A stretch of DNA of 64,000 nucleotides from Rariglobus hedericola (lineage in GTDB: Bacteria > Verrucomicrobiota > Verrucomicrobiia > Opitutales > Opitutaceae). Where the stretch lies: positions 558,001 through 622,000 of the forward strand of contig NZ_VMBG01000001.1 of assembly GCF_007559335.1 (NCBI RefSeq), written 5' to 3'. Below, piece after piece: positions 18,306 to 31,108 of the stretch. The first letter of the stretch is position 1. Each line of letters starts with the position of its first letter. Below the pieces are notes generated by a model. That model did no database searches, was not told the origin of the DNA, and was given only the letters and a program-made list of their open reading frames with translations. A program made the position numbers and the translations under genes.

Positions 18306-19724
18306 TCAGATCCGCTTCTGCTTCCACTTGCCGCGGCGGAAGAGCACGCCGCTCCACAGTGTGAGCACGGTGAACGAGACAGGCACGGCGATGTAAACGC
18401 CGAGGGGGCCGAGTCCGAGTGGTTGTGCGAGGAGCCAGGCGAGCGGGACTTGTCCGCACCAAAAACAGAAAAAATTGAGGCGCGTGGGTGTGGCGGTGTC
18501 GCCGGAGCCGTTGAACGCGCCTTCGAGGCACATGCCGATCGCGTAGAGCGGGAAGGCGACGCTCACGATCCAGAGCGCGCGCACGCCGTGGGCGAAAACC
18601 TCGGGGTCTTGCGTGAAGAGACCGACGATGGGGCGGGCGAAAACGATGAACACGAGGCCGACGATGCCGAGGAGGGCGGCGTTGAACTTGGCGGCGATTT
18701 TCACGGCGGCGGCGGCGCGGTCGGGTTGGTTGGCGCCGAGGTTTTGGCCGACGAGGGTTGAGCCGGCGTTGGCGAGTCCCCAGGCGGGCATGAGGGCGAA
18801 GATGATCACGCGGATGGCGATGGTGTAGCCGGCAAGCACGGGGCTGCCGAAGATCGCGAGGATTTTGAAGAGGCCGACCCAACTGGTCGTGGCGATGAGC
18901 ATTTGAGCGATGCCGTTGCCGGACGTGCGGATGATGACGAGGAGGCTCTCGGCGCGCGGGCGGAGGTCGGACCAACGAATGCGGATGTGGCTGGGTTTGC
19001 CGGTGAGGTGCCAGAGTTGGTAAAGCACGCCGATACCGCGACCGATGTTGGTGGCGACGGCGGCGCCGGTGACGCCCAGCTCGGGGAACGGGCCCCAGCC
19101 GAAGATGACGCACGGATCGAGAATGAGGTTGAGACTGTTCGCCAGAATGAGCGTGCGCATGGCGAGCGAGGCGTCGCCGGCTCCGCGGAAAATGGCGTTG
19201 ATGACGAAGATCAGGAAGACGGTGGCGTTGCCGCCGAGCATGACGCGGGCGTAGTCGGTGCCTTGCGCGACGACGGCGGGGTCGGCTCCCATCAAGCGCA
19301 GGATGTCGCCGGCAAACCAGCCGCCGACGAGGCCGATGCCGGAGGCGAGCGTGATGCCGAGGACGAGGATTTGGCCGGCGGCCTGCGCGGCGAGGGCGGG
19401 ATTTTTTTCACCGATGCGGCGGGAGACGATGGCGGTGGCGGCGAAGGAGATGCCGATGGCGACCGCGAAGATGAGCGACATGACCGACTCGGTGAGGCCG
19501 ACGACGGCGATGGCGTCGCGTCCGAGACGGGCGACCCAAAAGATGTCCACAACGGTGAAGAGCGACTCCATGAGCATCTCCAGGATCATGGGGACGGCGA
19601 GGAGCAGGACGGCGCGGTTGAGCGGGAGCGCGGTGTAGTCGTGTTGTTCGCCACGGAGGGCCTGGGCGACGCTGCGCCAGAAGGATTGCGCGGGCGGGGA
19701 GGACGAGATGGCGGGGGCGGACAT
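18306..19724 (-). CDS. MATE-family efflux transporter
   Basis: 472 residues from the ATG at 19724; the frame runs back to 19802 but that would overlap the sigma-factor gene by many codons. Twelve membrane helices form two halves, with the typical first-helix segment PL...AVPMILEMLMESLF and WVARLGRDAIAVVGL. The family exports drugs or metabolites using Na+ or H+ gradients. It begins 10 bases after the ECF42-type sigma gene and is probably in the same transcript (DGPF protein, sigma factor, MATE). Confidence 0.92.
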   Translation of the reverse strand: MSAPAISSSPPAQSFWRSVAQALRGEQHDYTALPLNRAVLLLAVPMILEMLMESLFTVVDIFWVARLGRDAIAVVGLTESVMSLIFAVAIGISFAATAIVSRRIGEKNPALAAQAAGQILVLGITLASGIGLVGGWFAGDILRLMGADPAVVAQGTDYARVMLGGNATVFLIFVINAIFRGAGDASLAMRTLILANSLNLILDPCVIFGWGPFPELGVTGAAVATNIGRGIGVLYQLWHLTGKPSHIRIRWSDLRPRAESLLVIIRTSGNGIAQMLIATTSWVGLFKILAIFGSPVLAGYTIAIRVIIFALMPAWGLANAGSTLVGQNLGANQPDRAAAAVKIAAKFNAALLGIVGLVFIVFARPIVGLFTQDPEVFAHGVRALWIVSVAFPLYAIGMCLEGAFNGSGDTATPTRLNFFCFWCGQVPLAWLLAQPLGLGPLGVYIAVPVSFTVLTLWSGVLFRRGKWKQKRI

Positions 19725-19734
19725 GGAGATTGTA

Positions 19735-21033
19735 TCAGGCGTAGTCTTCGGCGCGTTCGAGTAGGCGGGCGAGATGGGATTGTTCGGGGCCGACTTGGGC
19801 AAGGGCGAGGGCGCGGCGATAACTCTCGGCCGCGGCGCGGTGATTGTTCAGGCGGGTGTGGAGTTCGCCGGCCACGGCATGGAATAGATGAAGCGAGTCC
19901 AGGCGGTCCGAGTGGGCGATGGATTCAAGCGCGTCGAGTCCGGCTTGCGGGCCGTGGACGTGGGCGACGGCGACCGCGCGATTGAGCTCAATCACGGGCG
20001 ACGGTTTCAGGGTGAGGAGGAGATCGTAGTGGGCGAGGATGCGCGGCCAGTCGGTCGAGGCGGCGTCGGGCGCGGTGCAATGGAGCGCGGCGATGCCGGC
20101 TTGGAGGTGGTATTCGCTGGCGGTTTCGCCCTGCGCGGCGGAGGCGAGGTGTTGGAGACCTTCGTTGAGGAGACGGGCGTCCCACTTGGAACGGTCCTGT
20201 TCATCAAGGCGGAGGAGTGCGCCTTGGTCGTCGAGACGCGAAGGGAAGCGGGCGCTGGTGAGCAGCATGAGGGCGAGCAACGCGTGGGTGCGCGGCGTGC
20301 GGCCGGCGGGGTGGGAGAGCAGCAGCGTGGTCAGGCGGATGGATTCGCGGCAGAGGTCTTCGCGAAGCAAGCGATCGCCGGAGGAGGCTTTGTAGCCCTC
20401 GTTGAAGAGGAGGTAGAGCGCGGCGAGGACTCCGTCGAGACGTGGGGCAAGATTTTCGGCTTCGGGGAGTTCGAAGGCGATATTGGATTCCTGGATACGC
20501 TGTTTGGTGCGGGTCAGTTGTTTCTCGATAGCGGGTTCGCTGGCGAAGAAAGCGCGGGCAATTTCGCCGGTGCTAAAACCGCAGAGGACTTTGAGGGCGA
20601 GGATAACCTGGGCGTCGGGCGCGATGGACTGATGGCAACAGACGAATAGGAGGCGCAGGGCGTCGTCGCGGATCGTGTGTGATGAATCGCTGGCGACTGC
20701 GGCGGGCGACGGGAGGGTCTGCTCGATGTGCGTGATGATCGCCGGTTCCTTGGCGGCCGACATGTTGCGGTGGCGCAGGTGGTCCTTGGCGAGGTTCATG
20801 GCCACGCGAGTGATCCACGCGGATGGGTTGGGCGGGATGCCGCCCATTGACCATGTGCGCAGGGCGCGAAGAAGGGCTTCCTGCGCGATGTCCTCGGCGA
20901 GCGAGAGGTGGTTGACGCCGAGCAGGCGCACGAGCGCGCCATGGAGGCGTCCGGTTTCGTGGCGGAAGAAATGCTCCACGAGGCCCGACGGCGTGTGGGA
21001 CGCGAGCGGCGGAATGGGGTCCGGGAAAGCCAC
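19735..21033 (-). CDS. ECF42-type sigma factor with C-terminal TPR-like extension
   Basis: 432 residues. Sigma region 2 lies at about 20-90 (AEDIAQEALLRALRTW, then PSAWITRVAMNLAKDHLR) and region 4 at about 130-185 (GFSTGEIARAFF.SEPAIEKQLTRTKQRI). A long helical extension of about 240 residues with TPR-like repeats follows (LNRAVAVAHVHGPQAGLDAL). This architecture, plus a DGPF-domain gene immediately upstream, is diagnostic of group ECF42, where the extension is needed for activity and no anti-sigma factor is used. It starts 8 bases after the DGPF gene. Three matching promoter motifs are found in this locus. Confidence 0.93.
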   Translation of the reverse strand: MAFPDPIPPLASHTPSGLVEHFFRHETGRLHGALVRLLGVNHLSLAEDIAQEALLRALRTWSMGGIPPNPSAWITRVAMNLAKDHLRHRNMSAAKEPAIITHIEQTLPSPAAVASDSSHTIRDDALRLLFVCCHQSIAPDAQVILALKVLCGFSTGEIARAFFASEPAIEKQLTRTKQRIQESNIAFELPEAENLAPRLDGVLAALYLLFNEGYKASSGDRLLREDLCRESIRLTTLLLSHPAGRTPRTHALLALMLLTSARFPSRLDDQGALLRLDEQDRSKWDARLLNEGLQHLASAAQGETASEYHLQAGIAALHCTAPDAASTDWPRILAHYDLLLTLKPSPVIELNRAVAVAHVHGPQAGLDALESIAHSDRLDSLHLFHAVAGELHTRLNNHRAAAESYRRALALAQVGPEQSHLARLLERAEDYA

Positions 21034-21041
21034 GGAGGTTT

Positions 21042-21431
21042 TCAGGATTTCTCCGAAGTCGTGGTCACGCCGAGATGGCAGTCGGCCACCATGGAGCGGA
21101 CCTCGATGACGAGACCGTATTCGAGACCGGGGTGGGCGTTCGCGATGGCAATGGCTTCGTCGAGTCCGCTGACGCGGAGTTTTACGTAGCCGCCGACGGA
21201 TTCCTTGGTTTCGGAAAACGGGCCGTCCACGACGCGTTGGTGCGCGGGGCCGGAAACAACGTGGATTTGCGCTTCGAGCGGTTGGCCCTCGGTGGCTTTA
21301 CCCTGCTTCAGGAGGCCTTCGAACCAGGCGTTCCAGCGGGTGATGAGTTGCTGGCGTTGATCGGGCGAGAGGTGCTGGTGGTTCTCCGGGCCGGTGTTCC
21401 GGAAGAGAAGCATGTAAGGTTGGGTTTCCAT
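21042..21431 (-). CDS. DGPF/YCII-related domain protein
   Basis: 129 residues from the ATG at 21431. The typical N-terminus (PYMLLFRN) and the name-giving motif VVDGPFSETKESVGGY near residue 70 are present. The fold is the dimeric alpha/beta barrel of YCII proteins, with unknown biochemical role. DGPF genes are the hallmark partner and target of ECF42 sigma factors. The motif matching the locus promoter (-10 at 21443-21438) would start transcription almost at the ATG, so the transcript may be leaderless. Confidence 0.9.
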   Translation of the reverse strand: METQPYMLLFRNTGPENHQHLSPDQRQQLITRWNAWFEGLLKQGKATEGQPLEAQIHVVSGPAHQRVVDGPFSETKESVGGYVKLRVSGLDEAIAIANAHPGLEYGLVIEVRSMVADCHLGVTTTSEKS

Positions 21432-21437
21432 GTGATT

Positions 21438-21466
21438 ACAACGAGTCAGGGAGGCTGGAATGGACA
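21438..21466 (-). promoter_or_regulatory. Putative ECF42 promoter, minus strand
   Basis: On the minus strand TGTCCA (21466-21461), a 17-base spacer, then CGTTGT (21443-21438). The same bipartite motif with the same spacing occurs twice on the plus strand in this locus. It directs transcription into the DGPF-sigma-MATE operon, which would make the sigma factor self-activating. Confidence 0.65.
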
Positions 21467-21492
21467 CGAATTCAGGGAAAGGGTAAGTTTTG

Positions 21493-21521
21493 TGTCCGGA
21501 ACGTCGGACGCCGTTCGTTGA
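21493..21521 (+). promoter_or_regulatory. Putative ECF42 promoter, before DUF1428 gene
   Basis: TGTCCG (21493-21498), a 17-base spacer, then CGTTGA (21516-21521). It shares the longer frame TGTCCGG-N12-CGTTCGTTGA with the site at 22144. Transcription would start about 50 bases before the DUF1428 start. Confidence 0.7.
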
Positions 21522-21575
21522 CTATTTGAAGACGTCATTACGACACACGAAAAACCTCAAACCAAGGAGATCATC

Positions 21576-21938
21576 ATGGCTCGCTACGTAGATGGATTTG
21601 TCATTCCCGTTCCGAAGAAAAAACTCGCGGCATATTTCCGCATCGCGGCAAAAGCGTCCAAGATATGGAAGGAGCATGGCGCTTTGGATTATGTGGAGGC
21701 GGCGGGCGACGACTTGAATATCAAGATGTGCATGACCTTCACCAAAGGTATCAAAACCAAGGCGGGCGAAACCGTGGTGTTTTCTTACATTACGTTTAAA
21801 TCGCGCGCCCATCGCGACAAGGTGAACGCCAAGGTCATGAAAGACCCGCGCGTTCATGAGATGTGCAACCCCAAGGATATGCCGTTCGACTGCGCGCGCA
21901 TGCTTTACGGTGGTTTTAAAGTCATGGTGTCGGCCTGA
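21576..21938 (+). CDS. DUF1428 (YbaA-like) protein
   Basis: 120 residues. The N-terminus ARYVDGFVIPVPKKKLAAY and the later KDPRVHEM and MPFDCARMLYGGF segments are characteristic of DUF1428, a small dimeric alpha/beta-barrel family related to the YCII/DGPF fold. The ribosome-binding site AAGGAG at 21564-21569 sits six bases before the ATG and fixes the start. First gene of the plus-strand arm of the ECF42 locus, divergent from the DGPF-sigma operon. Confidence 0.9.
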   Translation: MARYVDGFVIPVPKKKLAAYFRIAAKASKIWKEHGALDYVEAAGDDLNIKMCMTFTKGIKTKAGETVVFSYITFKSRAHRDKVNAKVMKDPRVHEMCNPKDMPFDCARMLYGGFKVMVSA

Positions 21939-21949
21939 GCGGGCATGGC

Positions 21950-22159
21950 ATGAACACGGCGAAGGCACGGAACTTGATGACCGAACTCGGGGCGTTTCAG
22001 CGTGAGCTGGAAACGCTGGGTTTTGCGCTGGATTCGCGCGGAAGCCGGGAGGCGGCCGATGTCGCTTTGACGGCTTCGGCGCGCATCGGAGCGTTGCGTG
22101 AAGAGTGCGAAGCTGAAGATTATCCGGAAAACGATGTCTGCGCTGTCCGGATTGCGTAG
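21950..22159 (+). CDS. Small hypothetical protein
   Basis: 69 residues beginning 12 bases after DUF1428. The sequence is helical (ARNLMTELGAFQRELETLGFAL) with a Glu/Asp-rich C-terminus. No family recognised. Its 3' end contains the -35 part of the next putative ECF42 promoter. Confidence 0.5.
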   Translation: MNTAKARNLMTELGAFQRELETLGFALDSRGSREAADVALTASARIGALREECEAEDYPENDVCAVRIA

Positions 22160-22172
22160 GGTCGTTCGTTGA
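22144..22172 (+). promoter_or_regulatory. Putative ECF42 promoter, before DoxX-like gene
   Basis: TGTCCG (22144-22149), a 17-base spacer, then CGTTGA (22167-22172). The extended match to the site at 21493 is seven bases on the left and ten on the right, with identical spacing. It implies a leader of about 13 bases for the DoxX-like gene. Confidence 0.7.
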
Positions 22173-22191
22173 ACTTGCACGAAACCTTATC

Positions 22192-22590
22192 ATGAAAATC
22201 TCACGTATCCTTCCTGTGGTCGCGCGCTGGCTGCTCGGCTTACCGCTGGTGGTCTTTGGACTGAATCTGTTCTTTAATTTTATTCCGCAACCGGAAGTTC
22301 AGCTGCCCGAAAAAGCGGCGGCATTTGCCGGAGCACTGGCGGCGAGCGGCTATATGATGCCGATGATCGGACTCACGCAGCTCGTCGTAGGCGCGCTGTT
22401 GCTGGTCAACCGGTGCGTGCCGCTGGCGCTGCTGTTGTTTGCCCCGTTCATCGTGAACAGCGTCGCGTTTCACGTTTTCCTAGAGCCGTCCGGCCTTCCG
22501 ATGGCGTGCGTGTTTCTCGCCGTGCATCTTTACCTCGCGTGGGTTTATCGGGCCGCGTGGCGTCCGCTGTTCGGGAAAACGGAAGTCTGA
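22192..22590 (+). CDS. DoxX-like membrane protein
   Basis: 132 residues with four membrane helices (about 7-25, 42-66, 72-92, 100-120) and the family-type segments LLGLPLVVFGLNLFF and GLTQLVVGALLL. DoxX/DoxD-like proteins are common members of oxidative-stress and ECF-controlled loci; no enzymatic role can be assigned here. It is followed 12 bases later by an SRPBCC gene. Confidence 0.8.
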   Translation: MKISRILPVVARWLLGLPLVVFGLNLFFNFIPQPEVQLPEKAAAFAGALAASGYMMPMIGLTQLVVGALLLVNRCVPLALLLFAPFIVNSVAFHVFLEPSGLPMACVFLAVHLYLAWVYRAAWRPLFGKTEV

Positions 22591-22602
22591 AAACTAGAAT
22601 TT

Positions 22603-23142
22603 ATGCTTAAGAAAATACTCTTGGTCGCGGCTGTGCTTGTGACGGTGTTTATCGTCGTGGTGGCGATGCAGCCCGCCGAATTTCGCGTCGCGCGCACCAC
22701 GGTGATCGCGGCGTCGCCTGCGACGGTGTTTGCGAAAGTCAACGATCTGCGCACGTGGCAGGAGTTCTCGCCTTGGGCCAAGATTGATCCGAATGCCAAG
22801 GCGACGTTTGCGGGACCGCAGACGGGAACAGGTTCGTCGTTTACATGGGTGGGCAATAGCGAGGTGGGCGAGGGCACGATGACCATCGTCGAGAGCCGTC
22901 CGCATGAACTGATCCGGTTCAAACTGGAGTTCGTGAAACCATTTGAGGGGACGAACGATGCGGAGTTTACGTTCAAGCCGGTCGATGCTCAAACCGAAGT
23001 CACGTGGAGCATGAGCGGGAAGAACAACTTTTTCTTCAAGGCGGTCGGGCTGTTCATCGACTGCGAGAAGATGATCGGGCCGCAGTTCGAGGAGGGGCTG
23101 GCGAATCTCAAGGCGTTGTCGGAGGCGCCGGCAAAACCGTGA
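22603..23142 (+). CDS. SRPBCC-family protein with N-terminal membrane anchor
   Basis: 179 residues. An uncleaved signal-anchor helix lies at about 5-22. A START/SRPBCC fold follows: ASPATVFAKVNDLRTWQEFSPW near 38, GTMTIVESRPHELIRFKLEF near 92, and a terminal helix FEEGLANLKAL. SRPBCC proteins bind hydrophobic ligands. Such genes are frequent targets in ECF42 loci. Probably co-transcribed with the DoxX-like gene. Confidence 0.85.
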   Translation: MLKKILLVAAVLVTVFIVVVAMQPAEFRVARTTVIAASPATVFAKVNDLRTWQEFSPWAKIDPNAKATFAGPQTGTGSSFTWVGNSEVGEGTMTIVESRPHELIRFKLEFVKPFEGTNDAEFTFKPVDAQTEVTWSMSGKNNFFFKAVGLFIDCEKMIGPQFEEGLANLKALSEAPAKP

Positions 23143-23151
23143 GAGCCCCGA

Positions 23152-23607
23152 TCACGTTTGATTGAAGAGTCGGGAGACGGCCTGCCGACGGTAGTCGAAG
23201 ATGCGATGCAGCGTGCGATGCACCCACAGGGCGTGAACGAGATCGCCCAGCAGTCCGAAGCGGAGGGCGTAGGTGACGCGGTCGGTCATCTGCACGCCAC
23301 CGTCAACCGGCGTGAAGTGATGTTCATGATACCAGAGCCGGTAGGGGCCGGCGCGTTGTTCATCGACGAAGAACGCGCCTTCGCGCACGTGGCGGATTTC
23401 GGTGAGCCAGCGCACGCGCACGCTGGGGGCGACGCGGATGCGATAGGCGATCAGCTGGCCTTGATACATGGCGGGTGGCGCACCGAGGATTTCGAAATGC
23501 ATCTCGGGAGGTGTGAGAGCATTCAGATTTTCGGGAGTAGAGAAGTAGAGCCAGACGCGCTCGATGGGCGCGGGAATGAACTGAGTGCGCTCGAGGGTGT
23601 GGATCAT
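23152..23607 (-). CDS. SRPBCC-family protein (ligand-binding/cyclase-like)
   Basis: 151 residues from the ATG at 23607, which overlaps the preceding stop (ATGA); the frame extends to 23745 only as a shadow of the upstream gene. The start MIHTLERTQFIPAPIERVWLYFS...NL..LTPP is the standard N-terminus of cell-division-inhibitor-like SRPBCC proteins. It has LTEIRHVREGAFFVDEQRAGPY and a closing helix with RTLHRIFDYRR. It resembles the N-terminal half of the fusion protein at 37008. Convergent with the membrane-anchored SRPBCC gene. Confidence 0.85.
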   Translation of the reverse strand: MIHTLERTQFIPAPIERVWLYFSTPENLNALTPPEMHFEILGAPPAMYQGQLIAYRIRVAPSVRVRWLTEIRHVREGAFFVDEQRAGPYRLWYHEHHFTPVDGGVQMTDRVTYALRFGLLGDLVHALWVHRTLHRIFDYRRQAVSRLFNQT

Positions 23608-24095
23608 GGCTTGTCGCCATAGAGGGAGTGCGTGCGGATTTTTTCCGCAAGCTCCCAAGAGCGTTTGATCTGCGTGGCCTCTTGTTTGGCGCTGCTGACG
23701 TAGTGCAGCAACGAACGTTGACGGCCTATTGTGAAGGTTTCCCACCGGGCGAGGGCGGCTTCGTCCTGGTCAAGAACGAGCGCAAAGACTTCCGGCATGT
23801 CGAGTGCGTCGGGCGTGGGATCGGGTGAAAGCGAAACCGTGGCCGTGGATCGAAGCTTGAGGCCGCAAGTTTTGAGCAATTCGCCGCCGACGATGAGAAA
23901 ACTACCGCCGTCGGCGTGGTTTTGAAGGGCACGTCTGCAGGTGTGTCCATTGATGACGGCGATGAGACGGCGGACACCAGCGGATTTAAACGTGGCCGCC
24001 ACATCATCCGGCACCGGCAGCGCGTGATAGCGCATACCGGTGTCGAGACGAATAATAGTCGATATGAACTGAACAGAGGAGGTGCGTTTCGGCAT
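23604..24095 (-). CDS. DUF1905 + YdeI/OmpD-associated two-domain protein
   Basis: 163 residues from the ATG at 24095; an ATG at 24119 is possible but overlaps purL. The N-terminal half is a DUF1905 beta-barrel (YHALPVPDDVAATFKSAGVRRLIAVING). The C-terminal half resembles the YdeI/OmpD-associated domain (ALARWETFTIGRQRSLLHYVSSAKQEATQIKR). The combination is seen in bacterial proteins of unknown role. It lies just downstream of purL and overlaps the SRPBCC gene by four bases. Confidence 0.8.
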   Translation of the reverse strand: MPKRTSSVQFISTIIRLDTGMRYHALPVPDDVAATFKSAGVRRLIAVINGHTCRRALQNHADGGSFLIVGGELLKTCGLKLRSTATVSLSPDPTPDALDMPEVFALVLDQDEAALARWETFTIGRQRSLLHYVSSAKQEATQIKRSWELAEKIRTHSLYGDKP

Positions 24096-24111
24096 GGCTC
24101 CAGTCGGTCCG

Positions 24112-28014
<3,903 letters not shown>

Positions 28015-28137
28015 GGTCGAAAAAATGAGCTTTATCTGAACAGGGCGCGGGGGCGCTTGGCGATAGGGAAAACGCGGCAAATTTAACGGGTTTGGCGATT
28101 GAGCTGTGCGCAGAGTGGCTTCATGGTCCGCGTCTTC

Positions 28138-29853
28138 ATGACGCCTCTGGATTTTCGCAATACCAACGCTTTGTGGTGCAGCGTGCTGGCGGAAACGCTG
28201 GTTCGCTGCGGAGTGACGCAAGCGGTGATTTCGCCCGGTTCGCGGTCGACTCCGCTGACGATGGCGCTGGCCAGGCATCCGGGCGTCGAAGCCGTTCCGG
28301 TGCTCGATGAGCGGTCGGCGGCGTTTTTTGCACTCGGGCTGGCCAAACAAAAAGGCCGTCCCGTGGTGCTGGTGTGCACCAGCGGCACGGCGGGGGCCAA
28401 CTATTATCCGGCGGTGATCGAGGCGCATGAAAGCGGCGTGCCCCTGATCGTGATCACGGCGGACCGTCCGGCGGAGATGCGCGACTGCTCGTCGGGACAG
28501 ACCATCGACCAGCAAAAACTCTTTGGCGGCTTTGTGACGTTTTACCACGAGTTAGCCGTGCCGCAGGCCGACGTGACGCTGTTGCGTTATCTGCGCCAGA
28601 CGGTGGTGCATGCGACGGATCGGGCGCTGCGCGGCCCGGTTCACTTGAACGCTCCGTTTCGTGACCCGCTGCCTCCGATTGCGGACGAAACGGCCAAGGC
28701 GCTGGAGTCGCACGATTGGGAGGCATTCTTCACGGAGTTTCTGGCGCCGAAGCCGGAGCCTTTCATGGGCGTGACGCTGCCGCACAAAGGGCGCGGCATC
28801 GTGATCGCGGGCCCGGCGCAATCCACGGATGCGGAGGCTTGGAGCGAAGCGGTCTGGCGCTTTGCGAAGCAACGCGGCTGGCCGGTGCTCGCGGATGCGT
28901 TGAACCCGTTGCGGTCGCACGCCTCGCACGAGACGACGATGATCACGGCTTACGATGCGATTCTGCGTTCGGGCACGATGGCGGAAAAACTGAAGCCTGA
29001 CTTTATCGTGTGTGTTGAAAACTGGCCGACCAGCAAAGTGCTGCGCACGTGGATCGACGGCCTTGGCGTGCCGGTGCTGCTGCTGACCGCGAGCGATCGC
29101 AATGGCGATGCGCTCCATGCGCCGACGCGTTGGGTGCGCTGCGGCATCGAGGATGTCTTGAGCGCTCCGGCGGGCGACATCGCGGCCGATGTTCGCACCT
29201 ACACGGCGGTGTGGGGCGCAGCGGAACGCGCGGCGCGGCGGGTGATCGACGCAAGCATGGCGGATGCGGCCGCTTTCGAGGGACGCATCGTATGGGAACT
29301 CGCGCAAAAACTGCCGGGCGGGACGCCGTTGTTTATCGCGAACAGCATGCCGGTGCGCGATGCCGAGTATTTCTGGCCGGCGAATGACCGGGAGTTGCGA
29401 GTCTTCGTGAATCGCGGGGCCAACGGCATCGATGGAACGCTCTCGACCGCAATGGGCGTGGCCCACGGCAATGCGCCTGCTGTGCTGCTCACCGGTGACC
29501 TCGCGTTGCTGCATGATGCGAACGGCTTTCTGTCGGTGCCTCGTTTCAATGGTTCGCTGACCATCGTGCTGGTGAACAATAATGGCGGCGGAATTTTTAA
29601 TCATCTGCCGATCGCGCAATTCGAGCAGGAGTTCGAAAAATATTGGGCGACTCCGCAGTCAGTTGATTTTGCGCGGCTCTGCGCGGCTTACGGCGTGAGT
29701 CACACGCTGGTCGCGGATGCGGCCTCGCTGGCGGAGATCGCGGTCAAACTGCCGGTGCGCGGCGTGCGGGTGCTGGAAGTTTGCACCGATCGCAACCAAG
29801 ACGCGGCGTTTCGCAAAAAGCTGTTTGCGGACGTCGCCGCGGCGTTGGGTTGA
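28138..29853 (+). CDS. menD: SEPHCHC synthase MenD
   Basis: 571 residues from the ATG at 28138; an ATG at 28123 and a TTG at 28099 are also in frame, and no clear ribosome-binding site decides. A thiamine diphosphate enzyme: [10 protein letters not shown] near residue 31, the cofactor motif [14 protein letters not shown] near 450, and the diagnostic [15 protein letters not shown] near 477. It condenses isochorismate with 2-oxoglutarate, using the product of the menF gene upstream in the window. It converges with the MFS gene. Confidence 0.95.
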   Translation: MTPLDFRNTNALWCSVLAETLVRCGVTQAVISPGSRSTPLTMALARHPGVEAVPVLDERSAAFFALGLAKQKGRPVVLVCTSGTAGANYYPAVIEAHESGVPLIVITADRPAEMRDCSSGQTIDQQKLFGGFVTFYHELAVPQADVTLLRYLRQTVVHATDRALRGPVHLNAPFRDPLPPIADETAKALESHDWEAFFTEFLAPKPEPFMGVTLPHKGRGIVIAGPAQSTDAEAWSEAVWRFAKQRGWPVLADALNPLRSHASHETTMITAYDAILRSGTMAEKLKPDFIVCVENWPTSKVLRTWIDGLGVPVLLLTASDRNGDALHAPTRWVRCGIEDVLSAPAGDIAADVRTYTAVWGAAERAARRVIDASMADAAAFEGRIVWELAQKLPGGTPLFIANSMPVRDAEYFWPANDRELRVFVNRGANGIDGTLSTAMGVAHGNAPAVLLTGDLALLHDANGFLSVPRFNGSLTIVLVNNNGGGIFNHLPIAQFEQEFEKYWATPQSVDFARLCAAYGVSHTLVADAASLAEIAVKLPVRGVRVLEVCTDRNQDAAFRKKLFADVAAALG

Positions 29854-29860
29854 TCAAGCG

Positions 29861-31105
29861 TTAGTCCGCCGGAGCCTCGTGAACCAAAGGAATCGCGTTC
29901 CTACGGTCGCGCGGGTGTCGCTGCAGGGCGGACGCAAAAAGCACTGCGACGAACAATAAAAGCGAGGCGATCATCGCGGCAATCGCCACGCCCTCCAGCC
30001 GGCCTCCCGCCGGATGTTGGATGCAGAAACCCGCGATCAGAAAACCGATGCCGCAGGCCGCCTGTTGGGTCACCGCGCTCAGGCCGAAATAGCGGGAGAT
30101 GTAACGAGGCTTGAGGTGCAGGTTGATGAGCGCGGATGCCGGCGAGAAGCGCGCATTGTTCATCCACATGAAGAGCGTCGCGACGAGCACGGTCCCCGTG
30201 AAACCCACGGAGGGCTTGAGTCCGGCGATGAGGAAATAAATCGAGGCGGCGATCAGTGAGATCACGCCGAAGACCACGAACGGTTCCCGGCCTTTCGTGA
30301 GGCGTTCGCTCAATGGCATGAGCAGCACCGTGAGTGATCCGCCGGTTATAAAAAACACCGGCAGATCCGCTTCGGTGAACCCGGCGTTGAGGACAAGAAT
30401 GCCGGAGAAAAACGTGACCATCACGGCACTGGATGCAGCCAGTAATCCGCCGACGACGAGAGCGATCCGATTGCGGGCATGCCGTGACAACACGCGCAGT
30501 TGACGCTCGGAGGCGAGACGTTCGAAAGCCGGCTGATCGAGTGCAGGCAGCCGTGCGACGAACGGCAAAATGCCGGCCATGATTACGCCGAGCAGGACAA
30601 AGCCGGCGTGCCATCCGTAGTGGGTTGCGACAAAGATCATGACCGGCAGTGCGAACGCGATCGTCATGGCGGGCTGCCAGGCGAGCGCGCGACGCAAAGC
30701 CGGACTGCGCAGCCCGGGTTGAGCAGAACGTGTGACCAGAATCGGCAACCAAGCGCAGAGAAGTCCGCCCAATACTCCGGACGTAATCCGGCCTAAAAGC
30801 AGTTCTTGGAAATTACCGGCGAGGGCGCACGCGAACAGGCTGGCGGCATACCCTGCGCAGACGATCAGCAGGCTTTTACGACCGGCGAAGGTTTCAGTGA
30901 AGAACAACGCGACGAGCCCGCATAGTCCCGCGGCCAGAGGATAAGCGGCCGACAATATCCCATGCTGGATCGTGGACAGATCCAGCACGCGGGCGAATTG
31001 CGGGCCGAGCGGCATGACCAAGGCGAAGGTCAGCACGTGGACCGATTTGACGGAGGCCAGCACCCGAAGAGCGAAACGCCCGTGTGTGTCGGTCGGGTCG
31101 CTCAC
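29861..31105 (-). CDS. MFS transporter
   Basis: 414 residues with twelve predicted membrane helices split by a basic central loop (about 195-215: ERLASERQLRVLSRHARNR). The helix 2-3 loop carries FAGRKSLL, a degenerate version of the MFS motif A. Substrate unknown. The start lies three bases after the kup stop, so the two genes are likely co-transcribed. Confidence 0.85.
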   Translation of the reverse strand: MSDPTDTHGRFALRVLASVKSVHVLTFALVMPLGPQFARVLDLSTIQHGILSAAYPLAAGLCGLVALFFTETFAGRKSLLIVCAGYAASLFACALAGNFQELLLGRITSGVLGGLLCAWLPILVTRSAQPGLRSPALRRALAWQPAMTIAFALPVMIFVATHYGWHAGFVLLGVIMAGILPFVARLPALDQPAFERLASERQLRVLSRHARNRIALVVGGLLAASSAVMVTFFSGILVLNAGFTEADLPVFFITGGSLTVLLMPLSERLTKGREPFVVFGVISLIAASIYFLIAGLKPSVGFTGTVLVATLFMWMNNARFSPASALINLHLKPRYISRYFGLSAVTQQAACGIGFLIAGFCIQHPAGGRLEGVAIAAMIASLLLFVAVLFASALQRHPRDRRNAIPLVHEAPAD

Positions 31106-31108
31106 GGA

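Noticed and set aside
28015-28548. N-terminal extension of the purL frame
   Set aside because: It is antisense to menD, has Arg/His-rich composition, and the ATG at 28014 gives the normal PurL length and N-terminus.
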